From Globisporangium splendens (taxonomy: Eukaryota > Oomycota > Peronosporomycetes > Pythiales > Pythiaceae), in contig VFIW01000038.1 of NCBI GenBank assembly GCA_006386115.1, positions 1 through 64,000 on the forward strand: a stretch of 64,000 nucleotides of DNA, read 5' to 3'. Under the pieces are notes generated by a model, which searched no databases, was not told the origin of the DNA, and saw only the letters and a program-made list of their open reading frames with translations. A program made the translations under genes and the position numbers. Shown here piece by piece: positions 11,210-23,487 of the stretch (its first letter is position 1; each line of letters opens with the position of its first letter).

Positions 11210-14200
11210 CTACACGCTGCGCATTGGACGATCCCGTTCGATAGCATTGTCCAATTTTGCTACAACTTCCTGTGATTCGTCAATTTGGTGGTGGTCTGGC
11301 ATTGCGGCCGTCGTCGCTGGTATTTCGGGCTCGTGGGGCATTTCGTGGGTCGACGATGGTGAGGCTGATAATGAAGACGACCCGAGGCGAAGGTCGTTCA
11401 TGGCGGAGCGCATGTCGTGGAGCTGACGCAGGATGTGGTTTTGCGTCGTCTCCAAGGTTTGCATTCTTGATTCCAGTGCAGACGATCCCGTAGAAGCAGT
11501 AGCACAAGAAATGGACCTAGTCAGCGTCGAGGCTTCCATCAAGGCATCCACGCGCTTCTGGTCTGGTTCCGTGGACCCTCGTCGTGTCAACCGCGAGAAT
11601 GGGGTGCTTCTCACTTCCCGGCGCTGTTTTTGCGCGTCGTCTTGCTCTTTGAGCTTGATCAGATCGCGCTTCAGCTTGGCACCAAAGCCAAACTTCATCG
11701 ATGAGTCGGTCACTTCGGGGCTCACGACGCACTTGATAATAACCGCAGCGTGTTTCGCGGTGATCGTCTCGACGGCGGCGGCGTCATGGCGACTGCGGTC
11801 TGTGAACACGGTCACTACGGCGTCTTTCAGCGGACAAAAAACGTCCCGTGCCTCGTTGCTTTCCATGCATGACGTGAGGATTTTGGAGATCACGTGGCGT
11901 CGGTCCTCAGGGTATCGCGTGCGAATCGTCTGGAAATCTGTCCGCGTCAGCACACACATCTCCACGTACGTCATGGCGCGTACGTTCGCCGTGCGCTCGT
12001 AATTCATCACCAACGCAATCTCACCAAACGCTTGGCCGCGGATGAGCCGCCGCGCCAGTTTGGACTTTGCTGCGCGTTCTTGGCTGTGTGCAGAGAGCAC
12101 GCCATTGTCGACGCTACCGTCACTCATGTGGATGCGAGACCGTTTGAGATCCCGCTCATTGTCGGCGGTCCCGTCGTCGTCGTCGGTCGCAATCGATTCG
12201 AGTCCTCGTGCACCACCGACGCCGTTACCGTAATACCCCGAGCTCGCGTACCTGGACGCGTCGGTGCGTCGTACATCGCTCGCTGCTGTACGGGGAGGGT
12301 GCAGCGGCGCTGTCGCTTGCTCGAACGAGTCAGGTCCTGTTGTGAGCTCGCAGCTGCCGCGGTTGATCATATAAAACTCGTCACCTACTTCGCCACGCCG
12401 CAAGATAAAATCGTCCGGCAAGTGCACGCGCACTTGCAGGTGCAGCATGAGCTGCTTTTGGAAATCCGGTGAGCACTCGCGCCAAAACGGTACGTTCATG
12501 ACCAAATCCATGTACTTGAACAGCACGACTTCCAGTGTCAGATTGTGCGTGAGATCCTTGGCGAATTTCACGAGCTCGCTGTCGAGCGACTCGTACTCGC
12601 GCCACAGATGCTCATAATACTGGTGGATACGTTCACGCAGCAATGCCGGCAGCTGCAGTTTGCTCATCACTGCGAACACGGACTCCATTTTGCGCTGGTA
12701 GTTGGTCGAGTTGGCGTTGAAGTTGGACACGAGCATTGCGACGTGGCCGAACACGACGGCGAGCATGATCGATCCCAGAAGCACGGCAAAGGACGCAAAC
12801 ACGTTTTGCGCGGCAGTCTCTGTCTCAAGTCCCTGACCCTGCAACAATTGCAGCGCATCGTTGAAATTCTCGGCATATCGCTCCACGATACTCAACGATG
12901 TCGGAGTCACCTCGAGCAGTTTCCAGCAGCATGCCATGTAGTGCGCGATGAGCACGACGATCCAGAGAATGCGCAGCAAGTGCGAGTATCGCGAGTAGAG
13001 CAGCCACGCCCAGATGCTTTTCCCAGGCGATCGGCTCACGTACGCGATCGAGATCATGCGAAACATACGCACGATCTGCACGAGCCGCTGCGTGCGAAAG
13101 ATGCCATCACAGAGGATATATAGCGACGAGATGCGGTCTTCACTGCTGTTTCCCGTCGATAGCCACGTAATGATCTCGGTGGGCACGACCGCGAGGAAGT
13201 CGAGAAAGCACCATCCTTTGAGGTAATGCCACGCAATCTCGCGTCGATCCGTCACGAGCGCGCCGCGCTTGTCCATGAACGACGTGTTGAACGACAACAG
13301 GAAGTTCACGACAAACACCACCTCAGTCGCAATGTCGATGTCGTAGAGCGACCGGTCTTCGTCGGAACGACTCTGGCTGAACGCAATTTGGGCGGGGAAA
13401 TTGAGTGCGTGCACAAGAAATGCGAGCAAGAGCACGACGCCGCGGACCCGCGATGCAGTAGAGAATGGCGAAAGTGGTGTCCCAAGATGCGCTACCGCGT
13501 CATGCCACGTGCGTCGCAGGCTACGTGTGAGCGCCACGAACGTCCAGTGCCACGAGAATCGACTGCTGCGGGTATTACCACTACCAGCGCCACTAGAACT
13601 CGCTACAGTGATGACTTGGTGAGTCTGGTGCAAAGCTGCCCTCGATTTGATCACTACTGTGGTGTCGACGCGAGACGACGAAGAGACCGGTCCAGCAGCG
13701 TCTTGATGCTGATGATTCGCGAGAGTCGACGCCGAGGGTAGTGACCGCGGCGGCGTTGTACTTTGGTGCATAGCACACTGACTCGAGTGCGACAGCACGC
13801 TCTCGGCATCGCCAGGAATCACTTTACTGGATCGTGCAACAGAACCACCACCAGAGTCAGAGCCCGTCCCGGTTGTCGGCGCGATACTCCCTGTCGACAG
13901 CGTGTGCTGAAGCCGTCGGATCTGGAACCGCTCTATCATTTCCTCGTATTGTAACTCGGCGTTGGTCTCTCCTTCTCCTCCACTTCCACCGGAAGAAGCA
14001 CTTGCTGCGACCGCCATCGCCGCTGCGAAAAAGGACGACGAAGAAGATGGAAGAAGTGTTCGACGCTTAGCCGCGACTTTGCTCTGTAGTATCTCTTTGA
14101 ATCTTCTCGGTGTCGTCGACGTTGCCGTTGCCGTCGTGGTCGGGTGACTGGCTGCTGTCCCGCCGTCATTAGTTCCCAATCCATTCTGGAGTTGCTCTAG

Positions 14201-14614
14201 CGTACTTGCAATGGCTTGTGGAAGCTCATGACCAGCCGAGTACCGCCGATCAAGCACTTTTCGCCGAGCTGGCGCAATCACGACTCGATGCACCGAGTTA
14301 CTGCGCTGCAGCCTGTATCGAAGCCGCCATGGCTTAGCGTGTACGTACTGGACGAAATCTGCACAGGATCGGATCGCAAAGCATCAATCTGTTTGCCGAG
14401 ACAAACCGCGGAAACGATTATCAAAGCCAACATACGATCCTGCCAGTGCGGCAAAGAAAGATGCACGAAAAAGCCCGATGCAGCGGTACCGAGCGCGATC
14501 CGAGACAAAACGTGGTGAGTCCAGCGCAGGAACGCTCGTGGCTGCTACTCCCTCATACAGCACACAACCTTTGCAATTGGCCAACGCGTCGCGCTCGCAT
14601 CCAGCAGCATTCAT
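11210..14614 (-). CDS. CNBD ion-channel-like protein, atypical pore
   Basis: Six-helix voltage-gated-superfamily channel with a C-terminal cyclic-nucleotide-binding domain, about 1093 aa as modelled. The first 1027 codons of the main frame have no ATG near the start. A preceding exon from ATG 14614 to 14436 joins through an intron at 14313-14435 (GTATGT...TACAG) in phase; this join is inferred. The N-terminal 330 residues are Ser/Thr-rich and disordered. S1-S4 lie at about 13440-13000; S4 has only spaced Arg residues. S5 is followed by a pore loop ALQLLQGQG where TVGYGD is expected (12828-12860), then S6, a C-linker, and a CNBD with the cassette FGEIALVMNYERTA. The CNBD has an insertion of about 85 residues. 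The C-terminus has a short coiled coil. Ion selectivity cannot be predicted. Confidence 0.85.
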
Positions 14615-15931
14615 GAGTCAATCCTGTCGTTCGGCAAGCGTCACTGACCGACAAAGTTATCGCAATAATGAGAACGTGCGTGATCGAGAGAAACCACGGT
14701 TCGACACCGTGCTACGTGACGCTGCGATGCGCCAATCCCTAACAGGGACCACAAGCATTGGTGCCTCGACAGTATCATCAGGAGGAGGATGGAACATGAA
14801 GACGCTGAACCTTGTGGCTTCGAATGCAAGCTCGTCGTCCAATCCGCTTGCTACCAGCCGGTTCATGACGATGGCTTCGATTCACTAGCGAGTCTCATGG
14901 AAACGCTCCCAAGAAACATGTTTGCCAGCAAAGGAAGCGCCTCATCGTCTTTCTGCATGCAATGCTAATGTATGCAAGTCTGACGCAACGAGCTGCCTTT
15001 CGTTGCATGCGGAATTGCAATTTCTTTCTGCCTCGTCCTCTTCTTGCTTACCCTTTGCGACGCTGCAAGGATCACATGTTTATTGTGCTTGCACCCTCGG
15101 AATGGATCGTCATTTGGCATTCGCTGCGGTTTTCATCTGCTCCACCACGTGGCTGATGTAGGCGTCCTGTATGACCCACGGTCCATAATTGCCTCATGAA
15201 CGCAAAGACCATTGAAGCACGCAAAGCGTCCTCGGTTGTTGCGGCAGTCTACTGGTGTTCTGGGGAGTCATCAATTTTACACTGTGCTCTGGTCCATTTC
15301 CCAACTCAAAGTGCACCGGAACAAAACAAACAGGGCAATCGGAACAAGTCAAAACGTAATTTGACAGCGTTTGCATATAAGATACGGGTGCATTTGGAAA
15401 TCGGAGACTTTGAAACCATCGTTTTTTTCTGGGGACAGCATACCTCAGTATTACATCAGGCTCGACACCCAGTGATAGTGAGGGGTCATCTGTCTGCTCT
15501 GAATGCATCCTCTGAAGTTCGGCATCACTTTGGACCTGGCTCAGTCCGATCGCATGGTCCAAAGGAAACAGACAGCCACTAACGCACTGGAGCCATGCAG
15601 TCAGTCGAAACCAAGTTGAAGTTGCCAATTTGGACGCGACTAGCACAATCCCACATTCACACACTTTTATCCAATAAAACTGCGCTTCATTTTAGTTTTT
15701 GTCAAATCGGTTTGCATCTGTCACATAGAGAAGGAGTCACTACAGTGCCACCTCTCTTCATGAGAATGAGTGGAGCTGCTCATTTCGACCGAGCGAACCG
15801 CAGCATGCGAACTTTGAGACATGGGTACACTTTTGCTTTGCAACCGCCATCAGCTACACCACGAATATCAAGAAAAACACAAATGGAAACCACCGCTCTG
15901 TGAACAAAAACTAGAATAAGTCCAGGCGCGG
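14615..15931. other. Intergenic spacer
   Basis: Upstream region of the channel gene and downstream region of the GPCR gene. Open frames are short and overlap on both strands; nothing recognised. Confidence 0.4.
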
Positions 15932-17950
15932 TCAGTTCGCACTCAGCAACGCATCCACTTGTTGCTTGGCGTGCGTCAGAAAGAAACAAAGAAAGCACAC
16001 GTCGGTCAACAAGGGTTTGCAGTCTGATGAGTTACTTTTTGCACCCAAATCACCAACACTTTCAGTGGCAACGACCAGTGACGCGCGATATCGTAACGAA
16101 AGCGGGTACTTCGACGAGTTGGACGATGTCGACACTGCATGCAAACGCCACGCCTTCGGCACCAGCATGAACGACATCACCACAGTCGTACAGATCAGCA
16201 ACGAACCTGCCAGAAACGCGTAGAACGGGACTGCAGCCAAATCCACCAAGTACGCCAACGGCAAAATCACCAGACACCCCACCAGCACCATCACCGACGA
16301 CGAGAAAATCCAAATCGACTCCTGGAAATCCGATGCCACGTTCCGGATCAAAAACGAAATGTAGATACCCAACACCAGCACGATCGCCTTCCAGAACATC
16401 AGCAGCGCACTGAAGATGAAACTCTCGGAATGGCACGCCACGCGCTCCACTTCGCCCCGAAACTCGATCGCCGGCTCCAGCGTCGTCGTTGGTTTCGGAA
16501 AGTCGATGCCAAATCACACGCCGATGATGACCAGGTCCACCGTGTAGAACACCGACAGCACCTTGACCATCATCAGAGTGCTAATCTTGACGCGCTTCAT
16601 CGAACTCTTCATGAACACGTGGTACACGCGCAGCGACTTCACAAACAGCGCGCCGAAAATCGTCGTGAACCCCGACGAGATCAGAAGCGGACGCGCAGCG
16701 CACAACACGTAGGACAGCTCGCCGGCGTACACGATCGCCGATAAGCACACGAGGATGCCGCCAAAGATCATCAGCTCGAATTGCGACCGCTTGATGATCG
16801 GAGCATTCCGGCACACGAACACGAAGACCATCGCGAGCACAGAGATGAGAACGCCACTCGCGATCGCCCACACCATGAAGACCGGCGACGAGAACAGCAC
16901 GTACTCGCAGTCGACTAGGACATCATCTGGCAGCGTCGTCGTCGTGGACAAATCGCACTCCAATGATCTCGTCGCATTCGCTGGGTCTGCTAGCAGCCAG
17001 TAGCAGTGAACCCTGCGCTTCGATGCGGAATCGCACACCGACACGTTGTACTCGTAGGACGTGGAGTCGCACGTTGGCTTGGTGTTGATCCAACTCGACC
17101 ATCTCGACGCGTCGGCAAGAACCCACTTGCACGGGCAACTGGTCTTCAGTGGCAGCGGATACTCCGTGAGCCCTCCATCGCAGTTGTACGGCAGCGACGC
17201 GTTCTTCGGGTCTGGCGTGACCCACGAGAACAAGATCAGAGCGCATACTCGGCAGTGGCGTCATACCCAATAAAGCAGAAATAGGCTGGGATGCCAACAT
17301 TCGACATCACAGTTTGCAGGTACCCCGGGTCATAGTATTCGTACATCATGATGACAACGAGACATTCCTTTGGCGGGTTCATATTTTCTCGCGCGGTGCA
17401 CGCATCAGACCTGGAGCAGCGGTTCAAACACCCTTGGGTACTGTCGGGACATCCAAAGTGTTTGCCACGTAAAACATCGACACTTGATAGCCGTAGACTT
17501 CTGCTGCGAGAATGGAAAACACATTTGATACCAGTTTATGCGTCGTCCAACCGCGTACTTCGACGATTAGAGTACTCTCGATCTTGCCCTGCTTCGTCAC
17601 TTTGCCATCTGCATCCACTTCCGCACCAGCCCCGTACATGGTCGCACTGCTGTCCATGCAGTTGCTTTCAAACACACCTGATCGACGCGTTCGCGGGTCA
17701 TCAACTTGGTACCGAGGATGTTGAAGCGCAGAAACGGATGCACCAGTCGGACCAACTTGTCGCGTTCGCCTGCGGAGATTCCCAACTCGGTTTCAACGGA
17801 CGCGACCCAGTCTTCCGTCAAACACATTCCTAGGAAATGGTTCGGGGCAAACGCCGCATGTACCTGCATGCTTTGGAGCGTCGCCAGCACCACCATACCT
17901 ATACAGCAAGCAGCAGCCACCGTCGATCGCCATTTCAGGAGCGCTCGCAT
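15932..17950 (-). pseudogene. Class C GPCR (GABA-B-like), frame-disrupted
   Basis: About 670 codons with the layout of a family 3 GPCR: a signal peptide (MRALLKWRSTVAAACC..., ATG 17950), a Cys-containing extracellular ligand-binding region (17850-16910), then seven helices (7tm_3, about 16890-16110) with GABA-B-like features (an RSQF element before TM2, an FGALFVKSLRVY stretch at TM3), and a short tail. The reading frame is broken four times. Apparent one-base losses occur at a T run (17670-17672), near 17426-17433 (T or G run) and near 17238-17241. A TGA at 16514-16516 is in frame where a Trp (TGG) would fit, before FGIDFPKP. No intron fits these points. It is either a recent pseudogene or sequence error. 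Family assignment rests on hydropathy and 7tm_3-like motifs. Confidence 0.75.
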
Positions 17951-19412
17951 CTCGAAGTTGCTCGTTTTTCTCGCTCCAAGCACGCCAATTTTGATTCTTG
18001 ATGGCAACCTTCGGTTGAGCTCGCATTCTGTGATGTGCGAAAATGAGGGTCTTGAGAGTACACAGCAGATAGGTTTCGCCAGCGCGAGTGTATTCTTGTA
18101 CCAGACGTCATATTTTTGCCAGCGTGTGGAGTGGAAATAAGTCGCCCCTCATTGCATGGTTGCCCACAGGCGTTTCAAAGGATCGGAGTGCGTGCGGATA
18201 ATAACACCGATAGAAAGAGCATGACATGGAGCGTCAAACGACGCCGAGTGAGTTTGCTTGATGGCTTCACGCACACTCTTGTTGATGGGCTGTGACGTCG
18301 TCAATCTTCGTTTTCTAGCGCATAACCAAAGCCAGAACGCACGACAACACTTGCTCTTGCAGTGGACAGCGAGCGCTAGCCGTCGTAAACAGCTGCAAGA
18401 AGCAACAACACCATCACTGCGATGTCTTGGCGACGTTCTTTCTCCACCAGATGCGCTTTCAATTAGGCGATCTCACAGTTCTCTCGCACCTCTGATTCTG
18501 CCAGCTCAGCCTTGAGTTGAATTTCGACCAATGGTAGAGCTGTTCAACATGCGTAGTGGAAATGCCTGAATAGAAGACCTACTCTAAATAGAAGCTTCAT
18601 CCCGGTATGTACCAGTATGAGAAGACTTTTCTTCGACAGAGGTCTTGCTGATCGTCGAATAGAACTCCGGTCCTCTACCGATTCTTGATTCTTACCAGCT
18701 CTTCAATACAAATATCAAGTACGAGAGACCGGTATTTTGTCGATATTGCCATTGGCTGAGAGAGCAGCACCAACATGTCGAAGGCAGCGAAATCTGAGGA
18801 GTTGCCAAGAAGCTGATGATGGCAAAATCAAATCAACCTGAGGTTGATGCCAAAAGAGATAGCGACAGTGGATTGCTCTTGGCCAGGTTCAAGCAGGGAA
18901 TGCACCACATAGAAACGAGTCTCGCTGGCTGCTTTTTACATGAGAACTTGGGATGGTTCGTCTCCACAATTCGAATCTGCACTTGAGGCAATCTCTATTA
19001 CCAGCATAGATTATTCCCTTGCGACTGCAGCGCAAAAACCAAACTTTACCTGCTTGAAGTTGGATCATATGCGAAACTATCGATAGTGGATTTTGGCAGG
19101 ATAGCAACCGAGAAATCCAGAGCATGCATGACGGATCTGACTTGGGCTTAATGTATATCTCTGTCATATGACCGCAGAAAGCTTATGCGGATATGTACCA
19201 ACAGGTCGCGCTGTGAAATGAAATGACACCAAGTCCAAACATGTTGAGATGTGGTGTTGGGGTGATAAATATTTCGTTAATAATGGGCAGGGAAGACAAT
19301 TCTCAGCTACACCTATCGATAATTATTTGTAAATGACAACTGCCAGAAATGCCATCCACACTACTCCCACGTCTTGTCGCAATGGAATCAACATCCACAC
19401 CGAATTCTCCTC
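17951..19412. other. Intergenic spacer
   Basis: AT-rich, no gene recognised. A weak TCATTTTCGCACAT-like initiator lies on the minus strand near 18039-18052, upstream of the GPCR start. Short inverted runs around 18600-18740 (AGAGACCGGT-like and its partner) are imperfect. Confidence 0.4.
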
Positions 19413-20813
19413 TTAGAAGGTGTGTTGCTGCGAGCTCTTGAGCTTCTGGCTCAGCGCGTTGCTCACGGAGCACCACACGTTCAGCGATCGGCGGGGAAGC
19501 GTCCGGATGCGTTTGTGCAAAAACGTCGGCGTTGGCATCGAGTTGTGGCCCGTGCACTCGCGCTTGGTCTGCGCAGCCGACGCGTTCAGACCATTGCTGC
19601 GGCTGCTGGGGTTGTAGGCGCTCTTGCTGAAGAAATCGTCGTCGTCATCTTGCAAAAACGAAAGTGGTGGTGGCGACGAAAGCGACGAGTTCGTCCATCC
19701 CGACATGCTCGTGCTGTGGAACGAGCTCTTCGGAGTGCCTGGGTACGCTTCCTTTGGCGTACCGTCGTGGCCGAGCACCGCGATCTCTTCATCTCCGAGA
19801 ACGGCGGTGTCCGCGAGCGACATGAACGGCGACATCCCAGGTTCCATGATCAGCGTAAGCTGGTTGGAGGCATCGCGAGACGTCACGTCAAACTTCTTGG
19901 CTTTGGCAGGAGTGATCGCAGCACCGTAGTGGTGGAATTCGGGCGAGTGCGCATAAGCAAATGGAGATTGCATCGTGTAAGTCGGTACAGGTTCGGACGA
20001 TTCGCTTGCCATTGGCGCTGGCTTCTCTCTCTCGAAGCGGCTCTTCGCTTGCCACCATGCAAATACTTGCTCATCGGAGCGGACTTGGTGCAATGCACAC
20101 ATCGCGCAGCACTCGCGTTCGTTCGCATGGTAGTCCTCACTCACGCCTGGTGCGACGACAGCGTCTTCTCCGTCTCCTTCTTCCTCGGAAGTCGACGACA
20201 CCGACATAAACGTCTCTGAGAATGTGCGCGCCAAAGTTCCACCACGAGCGACTGGGGACAAATTCTCCCATGGCGCAGAATCGCTCGCGCCACCATAGAT
20301 AAATCCAACAAACTCCTTCGCAACTTCGTTCGTGAGTGTCGAGCACCCGTGGTTCGAGTGGTTGAGCAAGACTGCCTGGAGCGTATTGAAGAATCGGTTG
20401 AGTGCTTTTCTGCGCAATTCGACCACGCGTGGCGACGAGTAGTTGAAAAACGACGGCTTCGGGAATGCGCGCTTGACAAACGTGTACAGCCACGGGCACT
20501 CGGCATAGCAAAAGTGGCCACGCGACATTGCGCGCACCAAGCGGGTCTGGAACTGCGTGTACTCTTCGAAATCGCGGCAGTTTCGCCACGTCGCCTTGGT
20601 TTTCTTGTGATACACTGTCATCGCGTATTGCGGACAGCCCTTGAGCGCCTTCGAGACCGTCATGTGCATCGTGAGCTGTTCCAGGTACGCGATGCTAGGG
20701 GTCATTGGCGCAAGCTCTGCTGCTCTGGCGTCATGCGGCCGTGTCGTGGTCGAGTAAAACGACGAGCACTTCGGATGCCGCTTGAGCGTCTTGGAGACGG
20801 TAGTGGATGCCAT
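19413..20813 (-). CDS. PX-domain protein, RING-less paralogue (copy A)
   Basis: 466 aa, ATG at 20813. Residues about 40-175 align with the PX-like region of the neighbouring family: SIAYLEQL start, SxxxTW...FEEYTQFQTRL, GHFCYAECPWLYTFVK, FPKP, RVVELRRKAL, and LLNHSNHGCS. PX domains bind phosphoinositides at endosomal membranes; binding here is inferred because the classical basic pocket is only partly recognisable. After the PX region one CxxC remains (ECCAMC, near 20100), where the other copies start their RING, but the CGHxFHxEC and CPxC parts are missing. Instead a 210-residue Ser/Pro/Asp-rich disordered tail follows. So it probably lacks E3 activity and may compete with or scaffold its RING-bearing paralogues. 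Confidence 0.8.
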   Translation of the reverse strand: MASTTVSKTLKRHPKCSSFYSTTTRPHDARAAELAPMTPSIAYLEQLTMHMTVSKALKGCPQYAMTVYHKKTKATWRNCRDFEEYTQFQTRLVRAMSRGHFCYAECPWLYTFVKRAFPKPSFFNYSSPRVVELRRKALNRFFNTLQAVLLNHSNHGCSTLTNEVAKEFVGFIYGGASDSAPWENLSPVARGGTLARTFSETFMSVSSTSEEEGDGEDAVVAPGVSEDYHANERECCAMCALHQVRSDEQVFAWWQAKSRFEREKPAPMASESSEPVPTYTMQSPFAYAHSPEFHHYGAAITPAKAKKFDVTSRDASNQLTLIMEPGMSPFMSLADTAVLGDEEIAVLGHDGTPKEAYPGTPKSSFHSTSMSGWTNSSLSSPPPLSFLQDDDDDFFSKSAYNPSSRSNGLNASAAQTKRECTGHNSMPTPTFLHKRIRTLPRRSLNVWCSVSNALSQKLKSSQQHTF

Positions 20814-23487
20814 TGTGCGTGCTGATCTGCGGGCTGCTGATACAGGAATGAGATTGTGAGTGTCTTGTTCTCGGCGTTCGGCTGTTGTTGGCGAGTGACC
20901 TGTCGAGCGAGCCTCTTTTTAAAATATCCAAAACAACTGGCAGTCTGTAAATTTGGAAGTGTCCACGGCGCCATCCATCTGGTCTCGTTTTTGATAGGAG
21001 GAGGAGATTGAGTGAGCAGCGGCGTTCACGCCTGCCTGGCTGGCTGCGTGCCGAACGAGTGACTGACGCACTGGCATGAACCGACGAGTAAGCAAGACTC
21101 ACCTTTGCGTGAAGGGGTGCGTTAGGTAATGCTCGGAATGATGGTCGTTGTCTTTATCCGTTTTCACAGGCTACCCCGGAATAGCAAACGTATTTTTCAT
21201 CCACAAAATCACTGATTCTAAAATAGAACAAAGATAGAGTTTCACGGGCACAACTGGAAAATAGAAACAGGACGCGTCGTCTGCGAAAAAAAACGAGCCA
21301 AGCAGCGCGAGTGAGTGGCTTTGCGAGCTTGTTTACGTTCTGTTGCTGGCGCCACGCAAAGAAGCGTAGGACAAGAGACCAGTGCGCACCTGGAAACTCG
21401 AGCTTCTTTCCATCGAATTCCTCTTTGCTTCTCTCGCAGTCGTGCGGTTGCGGTCCCTGCCTGTCAGTCAGTCCGTCCTCCGCCGCAAAGGACGGAATAT
21501 GACAAGGCGAGTAAGTGCACTTTTACGGCGACTTTCTCGGAGGAACACGAAATCGTGGAATGTGCGACAGCCACTCAAAGTCGTTCTGTTAATCAGTGGG
21601 TGGTGGATAAAGCAAAGCAAAGCTCCGGCGATGATATCCATCATCAAGGCGTTTAACGCCTCGACTGATAGAACATGATATAGGGCGACCATTTTCTTGT
21701 TGACGTTCATAACATGTCGCGGTCTCCAGTGCCTTCACCAGGTCATGGTCGTGGAACGATTGCTCGCTCTTGAATTTGGAACTGCACAGAGCGCTCGCTC
21801 ATTGCTACTGGACATGTGTATGTGAGACAGTGAAGGTCAGAGAACCGCCTGTTCCTCAGTGCATCATCTTGGAGAGGATTTCGCGCTCGCTCTGTTTTCG
21901 CTCAGTACCACCCCTGAACACAGGAACCAACTAGCCACCAACCACCTGGCGTGAGATACATGCGAAAGTTGCCGTTGGAATCACAAGGATCACCTGAAGC
22001 GGATTCAGACCGCCTGACCCAGACGGTGAGCGCACACTGCGAGCTTCACCTTCCTTCGATCCTCCGAAGCAAACGTCAGACGGCGGACGTATGGTTCAAG
22101 AAAACGCAAGCTATGCGCATGAGCTAATAATCTTTACTTTGTCGTGTTTGTTTTGCATCTCGAAGGATGGTGACTCAAGTGCAGCTCCGATTTTTGAAGC
22201 CACTCGCGCAATCTCGTTCCCCATCATGTGTGAAGACAAACGAACTGTTAACTGCAGCAGTTGGTTGCAGACGCAAGGTCGCGACGGCATTGCGTTGCGT
22301 GGTGCATTCGGATTGCGCTGTCGAGAGTAGATGACCAAAACAACTCGGATGATTTGTAACCCCGCAGTTGAGAGTACAGCGAAAGCTTGGGACAAGGATG
22401 CTCTTTCCTTTGCATTTTGCGACTCGTTCGAACTGCGCGAATGCTTTACTTGTCGGACTAACCTTTCAAAAAGAAAAGGTAAATACTCAAACGCAAAGAC
22501 TGAAGAGAATAAATTCCGCTTGTGATGTGTGTTTGCCCCGTCAATTCTCGTCGGCAGATCATCGTATCTCATCATAGTGGAAGATGGTTTGCAGTTGAGA
22601 GTGCAGCAAGTGCAACGATGGATAGATCGCCTTTCGTTGCAGTTGTGTGACTCGTTTGCGCAATGGATGTTGCGCCTAGCCGTTTGTCAGCTGCTGCAGC
22701 AGCAGTAGAAGATCTCTCGGCGTCATTTTTATAGAAAGAAACCAATTTGTGGACTGCAGTAACCGCCGCATCTGTTGATCAAATGCTTTCTTCTTTTCTT
22801 TCCAGCAAGAGAACACAGACGCATGGTCTTCTTTATGGTCCGCCGCCGTTTTCCCAATCGCGCCGTCCCAGGCGAAAGAGTTCAGCAGAGGAGTTCAGAC
22901 CAACGAGTCAGAAACAACTCTGCTAACGCATATGTATTTACAGAGGTCACATACCGATCAATACCGGTTGTTCAAACATGTTTATGCAAAATAGGACACC
23001 TCGCCTAAAAGTTGTGATGAGTGCAACATGTAAATTACATTTGTCAAAAGAATGATGGTCGCCAAAGAAAGTAGGTTTTTGGTCCGACCTCACTCAGCCT
23101 CAACAACTAGCGGCTTCAATGACATTCACCAGAGTTGAGTCCAATTATACAGAGGAATCCGAAGCACGCTCCTGATCTCTCAACTTCCGTCGTGCTCCTC
23201 GCATGAGCGTGTGCATCTCTGCATTATGCAGGCGCATTTGCTCATGCTTCAAACCACAGCTGCACCGTGGACATCAGACCAACAGAATGATGGTCCGTGC
23301 ACATAATCCGGTGCCACAGTGATGGTGAAAGGCTCACCTGCAGTGTGGAGGTGGTGCTTTTGCACAAAGCGCCTGTAAGAGAAAGAGAGAAGATGAGAAA
23401 GATAGGAGGGAAGAGCAAAGCGAGAAGGAAGGGAAGGAGCACTTCATCACGCGGTAAATATGAGGTATCTTGTCCCAATGAATCTGT
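20814..23487. other. Intergenic spacer
   Basis: About 2.7 kb between PX-RING copies A and B. No frame longer than about 150 codons and none with a recognisable domain. Composition is AT-rich, like the other spacers. Confidence 0.4.

Noticed and set aside
16514..16516. TGA in the GPCR as a recoded (selenocysteine or readthrough) codon
   Set aside because: No element supporting recoding is seen, the position fits Trp by hydropathy and family pattern, and three other frame lesions are in the same gene.
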